Shown: one piece after another, positions 1 through 6,401 of the stretch | Layout of the letters: each line of letters starts with the position of its first letter | How positions within the stretch are numbered: position 1 is the first letter of the stretch | NCBI GenBank assembly: GCA_017523185.1 | Contig: JAFWXB010000228.1 | Coordinates: 1 to 13,355 of the forward strand | Source of the DNA: Lachnospiraceae bacterium | Lineage (GTDB): Bacteria; Bacillota_A; Clostridia; Lachnospirales; Lachnospiraceae | Direction: 5' to 3' | Length of the DNA stretch: 13,355 nt | Translations under genes and position numbers: made by a program | Notes under the pieces: generated by a model | Told to the model about the DNA's origin: nothing | The model's input: the letters and a program-made list of their open reading frames with translations, nothing else | The model's database searches: none

Positions 1-1366
1 CTTCAGAAGATAATAACACCTTATCATTTTTTAACAAACTAATGACATATGTGAAATAATCTAAAAGTTCGTCTGTCATATCATTATTAATGGTCGGATT
101 TGTGGAATAAAGCTGTGCATGGATGGCAGATAATGCCTGTTGTTGTTGTATTAAAAATGTCTGATATACCTCTTTTTCAGTAGCAGTCGCACTTTCATAA
201 GCAAATTTGGAAATATTAATAACATTATTGTCTAAAAGTGCAAAATATACATCATTTACAGCAATATTTCCTTTTTTGATATTAGAATATACAATTCCTG
301 CGATTTCCTGTTCCAATAATTTATAAACAGCCTTTTGTAAATCAGCATCAATACTTAAATATAAGTCATTGCCTGCTTGTGGTTCGGTACTACTTACAAC
401 ATCGCGAATACGACCTACGGTATCTACATAAACGACTTGCTCACCATTGATACCTCGTAAATAAGATTCATAGTATTGCTCTAATCCTGATTTTCCAATC
501 GTATCATTTTTAGAGTAAGTTTTATCTTTTTCCACTAAAGTATCATATTCCGAATCGGAAATTTTACCTGTATATCCAATCATAGACGCAAAATATTCGC
601 TATCGTTGTATTTTCGAATGGTCGATTCTTCAATTGCAATTCCAATAAAATTATCGGAATGTTCATTAATATATGCAACTGTTTTATCAGATACATCTTG
701 TGCAATAATCGTTGGCGTATAACGTCTGTAATTTGTAGAACGAAGTGCATAACGAATGACGGTAATGCCATACGTTGTTTTTTCAGAATAAGAGTCATCA
801 ATTTTAAAACATTTTTTAGATGTCAAATATTCCATTACCTGTTCCGGCGTTGCATTCGCTTCATCAAATCCAAAATCTTCATTATATTTTAGTTTTTCAT
901 AAGAAGATTGTCCAAAAACGTCTGCAAGAAATCGTTTTAACTTTGTTCCCGAAACATTAAAACGATATGTTCCATCTTCTGCGTTATAATCAATTTTAAA
1001 TTCATTATAAAGTGTTTCACCGTTTTTTTCTAGAACTTCTACAACTTCTGCCAACTGAGCATTTAGTATTTCATTTCTGTCATTATCTTTGTAAATTCCA
1101 TTATCGGAAATTGTAACAGAATATGCAAGTTCATTATACGCTAACAGTTTTCCATTACAATCGTAGATATTTCCTCTTGTAGCTTCTACTGCAAGTTCTC
1201 GTTTGATTTTCATAACAAAATCTTCTTGATAGCTTTTTCCGTTTACAATCTGTAACGAAAAAATACGAAGTAGCAATAAAGAAAACATTAAGAACATTAC
1301 GGTTGCAAGTACAAATAAACGTGATTTAAAAAAGCGCGTTAAAAAATCTTTTATATCATAAATCAA
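1..1366 (-). CDS. mrdA: Penicillin-binding protein 2 (class B transpeptidase), C-terminal part beyond the window
   Basis: Class B PBP that cross-links peptidoglycan during cell elongation, anchored in the membrane with its body outside. The frame stays open to the window edge, giving 455 residues and no stop. A short cytoplasmic tail is followed by one membrane segment (about residues 17-35). Then come the PBP-dimer signature RGNIYDCNGKLLA (64-76), IGYTG (263-267), IGKSGLE (290-296), and the first strand of the transpeptidase domain, NDLYLSIDADLQ, from about 333. The catalytic SxxK, SxN and KTG motifs are not reached. After that strand, about 85 residues without a recognised motif run to the edge. 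Start: the only usable codon after an in-frame stop is TTG at 1364-1366, with AAGGAG 11 bases upstream. It overlaps the end of mreD by 11 bases, so translation is probably coupled. Directly following mreBCD, it is almost certainly the elongation PBP rather than the divisional or SpoVD type. Confidence 0.9.
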   Translation of the reverse strand, partial: MIYDIKDFLTRFFKSRLFVLATVMFLMFSLLLLRIFSLQIVNGKSYQEDFVMKIKRELAVEATRGNIYDCNGKLLAYNELAYSVTISDNGIYKDNDRNEILNAQLAEVVEVLEKNGETLYNEFKIDYNAEDGTYRFNVSGTKLKRFLADVFGQSSYEKLKYNEDFGFDEANATPEQVMEYLTSKKCFKIDDSYSEKTTYGITVIRYALRSTNYRRYTPTIIAQDVSDKTVAYINEHSDNFIGIAIEESTIRKYNDSEYFASMIGYTGKISDSEYDTLVEKDKTYSKNDTIGKSGLEQYYESYLRGINGEQVVYVDTVGRIRDVVSSTEPQAGNDLYLSIDADLQKAVYKLLEQEIAGIVYSNIKKGNIAVNDVYFALLDNNVINISKFAYESATATEKEVYQTFLIQQQQALSAIHAQLYSTNPTINNDMTDELLDYFTYVISLLKNDKVLLSSE

Positions 1367-1877
1367 ATTTTATTGCTCTCCTTTTCTCATATGCTTCTAA
1401 CTTTTGATTTATTTTGAGTAAAATAAAGTATAAAAAGATAGTAATTACCATGGTGTATACAAGTTCAGGAAGAATAATTGCTTTTAAATAATAAAAGAAA
1501 TGAAATCTTCTGCGAAGTAAAAACATGAGCAGATATGTGACAATATTTAAAGCAAGGTCACTTCCTGCAATAAACAACATTGGTCGTTTAATATCATCAG
1601 GATAAAAACGTTTTTGGAATAACCCATTTACATATCCAATATACATATATATTAAAGCATATACGCCAAAATAAAATCCGCAAAAAATGTCTATAAGTAA
1701 GCCGCAAAAAAATCCAATAAACATTCCTTCTTTTTTTCCACGCATAAATCCAAAAGCTGAAACTACAATTATTAATAAATTTGGTGCAATATTAGCAAAT
1801 GAAAGTGCTTGAAACATCGTTGTTTGCAACACAAAACAAATTGCTATGATACTAAATAAAACAATTTTCCTAAGCAT
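1356..1877 (-). CDS. mreD: Rod shape-determining membrane protein MreD
   Basis: Integral membrane partner of MreC in the elongasome. The 173 residues are almost entirely hydrophobic, with membrane segments at about 4-23, 27-45, 50-87 (probably two), 99-121 and 131-154. The charged C-terminal tail, rich in Lys and Arg, is likely cytoplasmic. The segment APNLLIIVVSAFGFMRGKKEG (31-51) followed by a Gly- and Asp-containing helix (GLLIDIFCG) is typical of MreD. The ATG start has AGGAG 6 bases upstream. It follows mreC after 40 bases and overlaps the PBP2 start, so it lies inside one transcription unit. Length is normal for the family. MreD is poorly conserved, so position between mreC and PBP2 adds much of the certainty. 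Confidence 0.92.
   Translation of the reverse strand: MLRKIVLFSIIAICFVLQTTMFQALSFANIAPNLLIIVVSAFGFMRGKKEGMFIGFFCGLLIDIFCGFYFGVYALIYMYIGYVNGLFQKRFYPDDIKRPMLFIAGSDLALNIVTYLLMFLLRRRFHFFYYLKAIILPELVYTMVITIFLYFILLKINQKLEAYEKRRAIKFDL
1378..1383 (-). promoter_or_regulatory. Ribosome binding site for PBP2, inside mreD
   Basis: AAGGAG lies within the last codons of mreD, 11 bases before the TTG chosen as the PBP2 start. The only ATG nearby, overlapping the mreD stop, reads ATG ATA TAA and terminates at once. The site therefore supports TTG initiation and coupling to mreD translation. Confidence 0.6.
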
Positions 1878-1917
1878 GGTACTCTCCTGCTTTCTTACTA
1901 TTGTTTTTCATATATTT

Positions 1918-2853
1918 TTAATCTTCTGATTGTGTAGATGTTTCGGTATTTTGTATTTGTTCAGAAGACGGTGTTTGGGTATGATTTCCACCTATATCTT
2001 TTAACTTTGTAATAACAAGAACATCTTCTAAATGTGCAAAATCAACAACCGGTGTAATTGTGCCACTTTTTGTCAGATTATTGGAACTGTTTTCAATACT
2101 TGTAATATATCCAATTAAAATGCCTTGTTGATATTGGTCGGATACATAAGAAGTAACCACAGGGTCACCTGTTTTGACTTGGTTATTTGCATCTTTTAAT
2201 CCGGAAAATGTAATTGTCATGGTTTCGTTCATACTTTTTAAATTGCCACTCACATTAAAGTTATCTCCTGTGGTTGCAATCATTGCACTTACATTATTGG
2301 AATCATTGATAATACTGCGTACTTTCGCATAATTTGGTCCAACATCTGTAATAATTCCGACAAGGCCACTTCCGGCAATAACATTCATACCAATACTTAA
2401 ACCATGATTTGTTCCTCGATTAATCGTAAATGTATCAAACCAATTTCCACTATCTTTTGCAATGACACTTGCTGCTACTTTTTCATAACTTGGGTATTTT
2501 TGGTCTAAGTCAAATAATTCACGATAATTGTCTAATTCATATTGTTCGAGTTTTGTGGTTGTAAGCAAGGTTGTAAGTTCATCTACCTGTTCTTTTAATT
2601 TTTCATTTTCATCTAATACATCGGAAAGCGTACGAAAATCATTTGCTTTTTCAAATACCCATGCTCCTGTTGTATTAATCCCTTCTTGCATTGGAACAAA
2701 AATATATCCTGCAATTGTTTTTAATGGACCACCTTTTAAGTTAAACATCAAACTAAGAAAAAACATGAGCCCACAAACACAACTCATAATTACCAACATA
2801 TATTTTGTTTGCAATTGCTTTTTTTTAATATTACGATATTTTTTTTTCTTCAT
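1918..2853 (-). CDS. mreC: Rod shape-determining protein MreC
   Basis: Bitopic membrane protein that links cytoplasmic MreB to the PBP2/RodA synthase outside. The 311 residues begin with a Lys-rich cytoplasmic tail (MKKKKYRNIKKK). One membrane helix (about 18-39) and a coiled coil (about 73-112, with DENEKLKEQVDELTTLL) follow. Next comes the MreC beta-barrel domain, recognisable by VIAKDSGNWFDTFTINRGT, a GLSIGMNV turn and GLVGIITDVGPNYAKV. The C-terminal 25 or so residues are a polar Ser/Thr/Gln tail, probably disordered. The ATG has a short GAGG site only 4 bases upstream, a modest ribosome binding site. The gene lies 29 bases after the mreB stop. A run of nine A residues in codons 2-5 is discussed in the findings. 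Confidence 0.96.
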   Translation of the reverse strand: MKKKKYRNIKKKQLQTKYMLVIMSCVCGLMFFLSLMFNLKGGPLKTIAGYIFVPMQEGINTTGAWVFEKANDFRTLSDVLDENEKLKEQVDELTTLLTTTKLEQYELDNYRELFDLDQKYPSYEKVAASVIAKDSGNWFDTFTINRGTNHGLSIGMNVIAGSGLVGIITDVGPNYAKVRSIINDSNNVSAMIATTGDNFNVSGNLKSMNETMTITFSGLKDANNQVKTGDPVVTSYVSDQYQQGILIGYITSIENSSNNLTKSGTITPVVDFAHLEDVLVITKLKDIGGNHTQTPSSEQIQNTETSTQSED

Positions 2854-2882
2854 AAAACCTCAGTATCTATGATTTACAATAC

Positions 2883-3887
2883 TTATTTTTTCATAGTAAA
2901 TGGTAAGCGTTTAAATTTGGAATCAGATACAATTTTTACTAAACCACGTACTGCACTTTCTTCCGGTGCATCGGTTGTATTTACTTGAATATTTGTAATT
3001 TGTTCAAATAATTTATCTAAATTGTGAATCATAGAGCCACCACCTGTAATATAAATACCGGAATAGATGATGTCTTTTGCAAGTTCCGGTGGTGTTTTTT
3101 CCAAAATCATCTTAATTGATGTACAAATGGATTCTAAACTGGATTTCATAGCGTCATAAATAACGGTTGCACTTACTTCTACTTCAATTGGAAGTCCACT
3201 TACAACGTCACGCCCTACAATTTTCATTGTTTCTGTTCTGCCTGGAAGTCCGGAACCTAAATTTTCTTTTAAATCTTTTGCTGTTTTTTGTCCTATAACA
3301 AGGTTGTATTCTTTACGCATATGGCTGATAATGGATTCATCCAAACGATTTCCACCAAAATGCAAAAGTTCACTTAACACAAGACCACCTAAAGAAATAA
3401 TGGAAATTTCCGTTGTATCTGCTCCCATATTAACAATCATAATACCTGTTGGCTGATTTACATCAAGTCCAAGTCCTACAGCATCAGCAATCGGTTTTTC
3501 ACATAAAAGAATACTCTTTGGTTTAATTTTTGATTTGTAGAAAATTTCATAAAATGCTCTTTTTTCTACATCTGTAATATCCGTTGGTACAGCAACGACA
3601 AATTCTGAACCACGAAGTTTTGTTTTCATTTTTTCTTCTAAAAATGTAATAATCATGCTTTGTAAAAAGTTATAGTCAGCAATTACACCACTTGTAACCG
3701 GAAATACGACACTAATCGATTCCGGTGCTTTTTCATACATTGCATATGCTTCATCTCCATATGCATAAATTTGTTTTTTATTGATGACTGCTACTGCATT
3801 TTTTTCTTTTAAAATTTTCCCTGTCGCCTTGCAAAAGATTTTAAAATTGCAAGTTCCAAGGTCAATACCATAGACATTATTGTTCAT
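2883..3887 (-). CDS. mreB: Rod shape-determining protein MreB (divergent nucleotide site)
   Basis: Bacterial actin homologue that polymerises under the membrane and guides the elongation machinery. 334 residues from the ATG at 3887. Visible landmarks are the phosphate-1 loop YGIDLGTCN (6-14), FPVTSGVIADY (62-72), the switch segment LLCEKPIADAVGLGL (127-141) with the usual Glu at 130, the phosphate-2 region IVNMGADTTEISIISLGG (151-168), and the adenosine motif YITGGGSMIHNLDKL (279-293). Most MreB proteins have VDIGGGTTE at phosphate-2. Here the Asp is Asn153 and two glycines are replaced (GAD), so ATP handling may differ. Start: a TTG two codons upstream (3891-3893) would sit only 2 bases from the Shine-Dalgarno, while ATG has ideal spacing. 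The gene lies 18 bases after the radC stop. Mbl or another MreB paralogue is possible, but the mreCD context favours MreB. Confidence 0.94.
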   Translation of the reverse strand: MNNNVYGIDLGTCNFKIFCKATGKILKEKNAVAVINKKQIYAYGDEAYAMYEKAPESISVVFPVTSGVIADYNFLQSMIITFLEEKMKTKLRGSEFVVAVPTDITDVEKRAFYEIFYKSKIKPKSILLCEKPIADAVGLGLDVNQPTGIMIVNMGADTTEISIISLGGLVLSELLHFGGNRLDESIISHMRKEYNLVIGQKTAKDLKENLGSGLPGRTETMKIVGRDVVSGLPIEVEVSATVIYDAMKSSLESICTSIKMILEKTPPELAKDIIYSGIYITGGGSMIHNLDKLFEQITNIQVNTTDAPEESAVRGLVKIVSDSKFKRLPFTMKK

Positions 3888-3895
3888 TGACAATT

Positions 3896-3901
3896 CCCCT
3901 T
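3896..3901 (-). promoter_or_regulatory. Ribosome binding site deciding the mreB start
   Basis: AAGGGG ends 8 bases before the ATG at 3885-3887 and only 2 bases before the alternative TTG at 3891-3893. This supports the ATG. Confidence 0.75.
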
Positions 3902-3905
3902 TTCT

Positions 3906-4598
3906 CTAATTGATTTGTTGATGTTCATTAAAACTATAATATTGTTTATCTCCAATAATGATGTGGTCTGCCAATTCGAGTTCTAAAAGTGCAGCTCCAT
4001 GAGCAACACGTCTTGTAATACGAATATCATCTTCACTTGGTGTCGGGTCACCACTTGGGTGATTGTGAAGCAAAATAAGAAGTACAGCATGATGCTCAAG
4101 GGCTTTGCAGAAAATATCACGAGGTGATACATAGGCATAATTGACGCTTCCAACGGAAAGAAGTGCATCTCCTAAAAAATTACACTTTGCATCAAAAAAA
4201 GCACACACCAAAACTTCTTCTTTTCGATGCCTCATTTGTTCCATATAGTATTCGGCAATGGAAGAAGGTGTATTCATTTGTAACTGGTATCCACTATATG
4301 TTTTTGCAATGCGTTTTGATAATTCGGCTACGGCTTTTAACTGAATGGCTTTGACTTTTCCAATTCCGGGGATTTTTAAAAATTCCGAAAACGAACGGTC
4401 ATATAAATTTAAGAGATTGTTGTGATTTCCTTCTAATAAATGTCTTGCAATCTCTAAAGAAGTTTCTTTTTGGGTACCAGTTTTAATAATAATTGCTAAA
4501 AGTTCGGCATCGGATAAATGTTCTGCTCCAAATGCAAAAAACTTTTCATATGGGCGTTCTGACTCTGGCAGATTTTTTACTGTAATGTGATTTGACAT
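3906..4598 (-). CDS. radC: RadC/JAB-domain protein (UPF0758)
   Basis: RadC family protein of 230 residues, normal length. An N-terminal region with the family motif HLSDAELLAIIIKTGT (27-42) is followed by a helix-hairpin-helix (FLKIPGIGKVKAIQLKAVAEL, 73-93), a likely DNA contact. The C-terminal JAB/MPN metalloprotease-like domain has a complete JAMM motif: His178, His180, Ser188 and Asp191 in HNHPSGDPTPSEDD. A zinc site is therefore expected. The biological role is unsettled: the old link to RecA-dependent repair in E. coli has been questioned. Start: AAAGGA lies 4 bases before ATG 4598. A longer frame from TTG at 4634 has no ribosome binding site and would add 12 unconserved-looking residues. 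radC is the first gene after the 4599-4884 gap and probably opens the radC-mreBCD-PBP2 transcript. It precedes mreB in many Firmicutes. Confidence 0.94.
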   Translation of the reverse strand: MSNHITVKNLPESERPYEKFFAFGAEHLSDAELLAIIIKTGTQKETSLEIARHLLEGNHNNLLNLYDRSFSEFLKIPGIGKVKAIQLKAVAELSKRIAKTYSGYQLQMNTPSSIAEYYMEQMRHRKEEVLVCAFFDAKCNFLGDALLSVGSVNYAYVSPRDIFCKALEHHAVLLILLHNHPSGDPTPSEDDIRITRRVAHGAALLELELADHIIIGDKQYYSFNEHQQIN

Positions 4599-4645
4599 AC
4601 TATCCTTTCTGCTCTCCCAAGACACATATGACAAATCAAAGTTTT

Positions 4646-4654
4646 ATATTACCA
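4646..4654 (-). promoter_or_regulatory. Possible extended -10 promoter for radC-mre
   Basis: On the minus strand TGG-TAATAT matches an extended -10 (TGn plus a TATAAT-like hexamer), 47 bases before the radC ATG. No recognisable -35 lies 16-18 bases upstream. In DNA this AT-rich such a match can occur by chance. Confidence 0.3.
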
Positions 4655-4710
4655 TATAGTTCCATTAAATTTATATAAAATATACAAATTCAGCTATTTT
4701 ATTTTATGAA

Positions 4711-4734
4711 AAACAACAAAAAAACAGATTGTTT
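4711..4734 (-). terminator. Weak terminator-like hairpin after the PLP enzyme
   Basis: Minus strand reads AAACA-ATC-TGTTT followed by a T-rich stretch. The stem is only 5 bp with one G-C pair, so efficient termination is doubtful. No stronger hairpin with a T tract was seen between 4884 and 4599. Confidence 0.2.
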
Positions 4735-4798
4735 ATGGTATGTTTTTCCACTTTTATTCTTTTATTATAAAAATAGCAGATTTCTATATATTGGTAAC

Positions 4799-4818
4799 AT
4801 AACATAGTCTAGTGTTAT
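4799..4818. repeat. Inverted repeat ATAACA-N8-TGTTAT
   Basis: Perfect 6-bp arms around an 8-base centre (TAGTCTAG on the plus strand). On the minus strand the T run precedes rather than follows it, so it does not look like a terminator. It could be a dimeric repressor site or chance in AT-rich DNA. Confidence 0.35.
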
Positions 4819-4884
4819 AAAAAAGTAGTCATAAAAAATTTTAATGAAATCTTAATATTTTACGATACCATATTCTTTTTTATT

Positions 4885-6183
4885 TTAGCACAATTTATCA
4901 AGCATAACAAGTTTACGCTCATAAAGTTTTTGTAAACTCATTAAAATTCCAAATTTTGCATGATACCAGGTAAGTCCTCCTTGAAAATATACAGCATATG
5001 GCTCTTTGATAGGTCCATCTGCCGAAAGCTCAATGGAAGACCCTTGTACAAATGCTCCTGCTGCCATAATGACTTCACTATCATATCCCGGCATTGGCCA
5101 TGGTTCCGGTGTAACATAACTGTCTACCGGTGCAGCAGCTTGAATCCCTTCACAAAATGCACATAATGCTTCTTTACTGCCAAATTCTACAGCTTGAATA
5201 ATATCGTGTCTACTTTCTGTTCCGTTTGGAATGACTTTAAACCCTAATTTTTCGTAAATTTTCGCTGCAAAAATAGCTCCCTTTAATGCCCCTGCCGTTA
5301 CCGTTGGAGCAAGGAAAAAACCTTGATAAAACGATTGAATGATACCAAGAGAAGCTCCCACTTCTTTTCCAAGTCCCGGAGAAGTCAAACGATATGCTGC
5401 ATTTTCGACACATTCTTTTTTGCCGACAATATAGCCACCAATTGGTGCTAATCCACCACCCGGATTTTTAATGAGTGAACCAACAATCATATCAGCTCCC
5501 ACTTCCAATGGCTCTTTTTCTTCCACAAATTCGCCATAACAATTATCTACCATACAAATAATGTCCGGTTTGATATCTTTGATAAAAGAAATTAATTCTC
5601 CAATACGTTGTACGGACAATGTTGGTCGTGTTGCATAGCCTTTCGAACGCTGAATTGTCACAAGTTTTGTACGTTCATTGATTGCATTTTTAATGCCTTC
5701 GTAATCAAACGAACCGTCCGAAAGCAAATCTACTTGTGCATATGTAATGCCATATTCAGCCAATGAGCCTTTTGCCGGACGGATTCCAATCACGGATTCT
5801 AAGGTATCGTATGGTTTTCCAACAGGAGATAAAAGTTCATCTCCCGGACGTAAATTCGACATTAACGCAAGTGCAAGTGCGTGTGTACCACATGTAATCT
5901 GTGGACGCACTAATGCATCTTCGCCTTTGAAACAATCAGCATACACTTGTTCCAATGTATCACGTCCCATATCGTTATAACCATATCCGGAAGACTGATT
6001 AAAACATTCAACACTTACTCTGTTTTTTTGTAAGGCACGAAGCACTTTTAATTGGTTCATTTCGGCAATCGTATCAATTTCTGCAAAACGTGCCTTTAAC
6101 TCCGATTCGATTTGGGTTCCAAATGCGATAACTTCATCACTAAGCCCCAATTCTTTATATTGCTGTAATAAAAATGAATTCAT
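4885..6183 (-). CDS. Methionine gamma-lyase family PLP enzyme (YnbB / 'aluminium resistance' family)
   Basis: PLP-dependent fold-type I enzyme of 432 residues, matching the Met_gamma_lyase (PF06838-type) family that includes B. subtilis YnbB. Visible landmarks are an N-terminal SSGYGYNDMGRDTLE (64-78), TCGTHALALAL (97-107, phosphate-binding turn), Asp213 in MVDNCYGEFVE (the expected partner of the pyridine nitrogen), and Lys239 in GSLIKNPGGGLAP (the expected Schiff-base lysine). The family label comes from similarity to Cys/Met metabolism enzymes; the true substrate is unknown, and the aluminium-resistance name is historical. The ATG is preceded by AAAGGA about 17 bases away, an unusually long spacing, and no better in-frame start follows the upstream stop. 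It is isolated between two non-coding gaps. Members of this family lie near mutSL-miaA or glnR in several Firmicutes, so the placement is not accidental. Confidence 0.92.
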   Translation of the reverse strand: MNSFLLQQYKELGLSDEVIAFGTQIESELKARFAEIDTIAEMNQLKVLRALQKNRVSVECFNQSSGYGYNDMGRDTLEQVYADCFKGEDALVRPQITCGTHALALALMSNLRPGDELLSPVGKPYDTLESVIGIRPAKGSLAEYGITYAQVDLLSDGSFDYEGIKNAINERTKLVTIQRSKGYATRPTLSVQRIGELISFIKDIKPDIICMVDNCYGEFVEEKEPLEVGADMIVGSLIKNPGGGLAPIGGYIVGKKECVENAAYRLTSPGLGKEVGASLGIIQSFYQGFFLAPTVTAGALKGAIFAAKIYEKLGFKVIPNGTESRHDIIQAVEFGSKEALCAFCEGIQAAAPVDSYVTPEPWPMPGYDSEVIMAAGAFVQGSSIELSADGPIKEPYAVYFQGGLTWYHAKFGILMSLQKLYERKLVMLDKLC

Positions 6184-6278
6184 AATTCTGTATGTTCTTT
6201 TCCTTTCTTCTATATATAAATGAGTCGTTCATTTTTAGAATACCTATTTTATGGCTTTATCCTTTTGATTTTCTATTA

Positions 6279-6284
6279 AGTATA
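6279..6284 (-). promoter_or_regulatory. Possible -10 element for the PLP enzyme gene
   Basis: TATACT on the minus strand is one base from TATAAT. The position 17 bases upstream (AATAAT) is a poor -35. If real, it would be a promoter needing an activator, for which the direct repeat upstream is well placed. Confidence 0.25.
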
Positions 6285-6318
6285 GGAATATTTGTATTTT
6301 TATTATTTTAAGCTATGC

Positions 6319-6335
6319 AGTCTTATTTAGTCTTA
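6319..6335 (-). repeat. Tandem direct repeat TAAGACT-AAA-TAAGACT
   Basis: Two identical 7-base units with a 10-base period, one helical turn, so both lie on the same face of the DNA. The repeat ends about 34 bases upstream of the TATACT candidate. It is partly enclosed by GCTATG and CATAGC, which could pair across it. Direct repeats of this period are typical of OmpR/PhoB-type regulator sites; that reading is an inference. Confidence 0.4.
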
Positions 6336-6350
6336 CTTTCTGAAAATTTA

Positions 6351-6367
6351 TAACAATTCGTTTGTTA
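6351..6367 (-). terminator. Small hairpin 35 bases after miaA, weak terminator candidate
   Basis: TAACAA-N5-TTGTTA gives a perfect 6-bp stem with a 5-base loop. On the minus strand it is followed by an A/T mix including TTTT, not a clean T run. One G-C pair makes the stem weak, so partial read-through into the PLP gene is likely. Confidence 0.25.
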
Positions 6368-6401
6368 CATAGCATTTCTTCTAAATGTACTCATTTGTAG
6401 T

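Larger units (their letters stand above)
4599..4884. other. AT-rich intergenic region between the PLP enzyme and radC
   Basis: 286 bases with no coding frame of interest. It separates the stop of the PLP enzyme from the start of radC. It contains an inverted repeat (4799-4818), a weak terminator-like hairpin with a U-rich tail on the minus strand (4711-4734) and an extended -10 candidate (4646-4654). I see no riboswitch, T-box or tRNA-like fold. It is the most likely place for transcription to end and restart within this window. Confidence 0.6.
6184..6401. other. Intergenic control region between miaA and the PLP enzyme
   Basis: 218 AT-rich bases without a supported gene. In the direction of transcription they hold a hairpin (6351-6367), a 7-base direct repeat (6319-6335), a -10-like TATACT (6279-6284) and a leader of about 90 bases before the PLP enzyme. 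hfq, which follows miaA in many bacteria, is absent here. A 25-codon frame at 6155-6232 overlaps the PLP gene start; I do not call it a gene. Confidence 0.55.

Noticed and set aside
580..892. Open frames on both strands within the PBP2 region
   Set aside because: The PBP2 frame is continuous here and carries IGYTG and other family motifs. These are shadows that appear only because PBP2 has no stop in the window.
2528..2872. Plus-strand open frame of 114 codons opposite mreC
   Set aside because: It is the complement of the MreC coiled coil and membrane helix (Ser- and Phe-rich). All neighbouring genes run the other way.
3888..3893. TTG start for mreB two codons upstream of the ATG
   Set aside because: The Shine-Dalgarno AAGGGG would be only 2 bases away, against 8 bases for the ATG at 3887.
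4599..4634. Longer radC from TTG at 4634
   Set aside because: No ribosome binding site before the TTG. The ATG at 4598 has AAAGGA just upstream and gives the usual RadC length.
6155..6232. Short 25-codon frame called as a leader peptide gene
   Set aside because: Weak ribosome binding site and no recognisable attenuator structure. Kept only as a low-interest observation.
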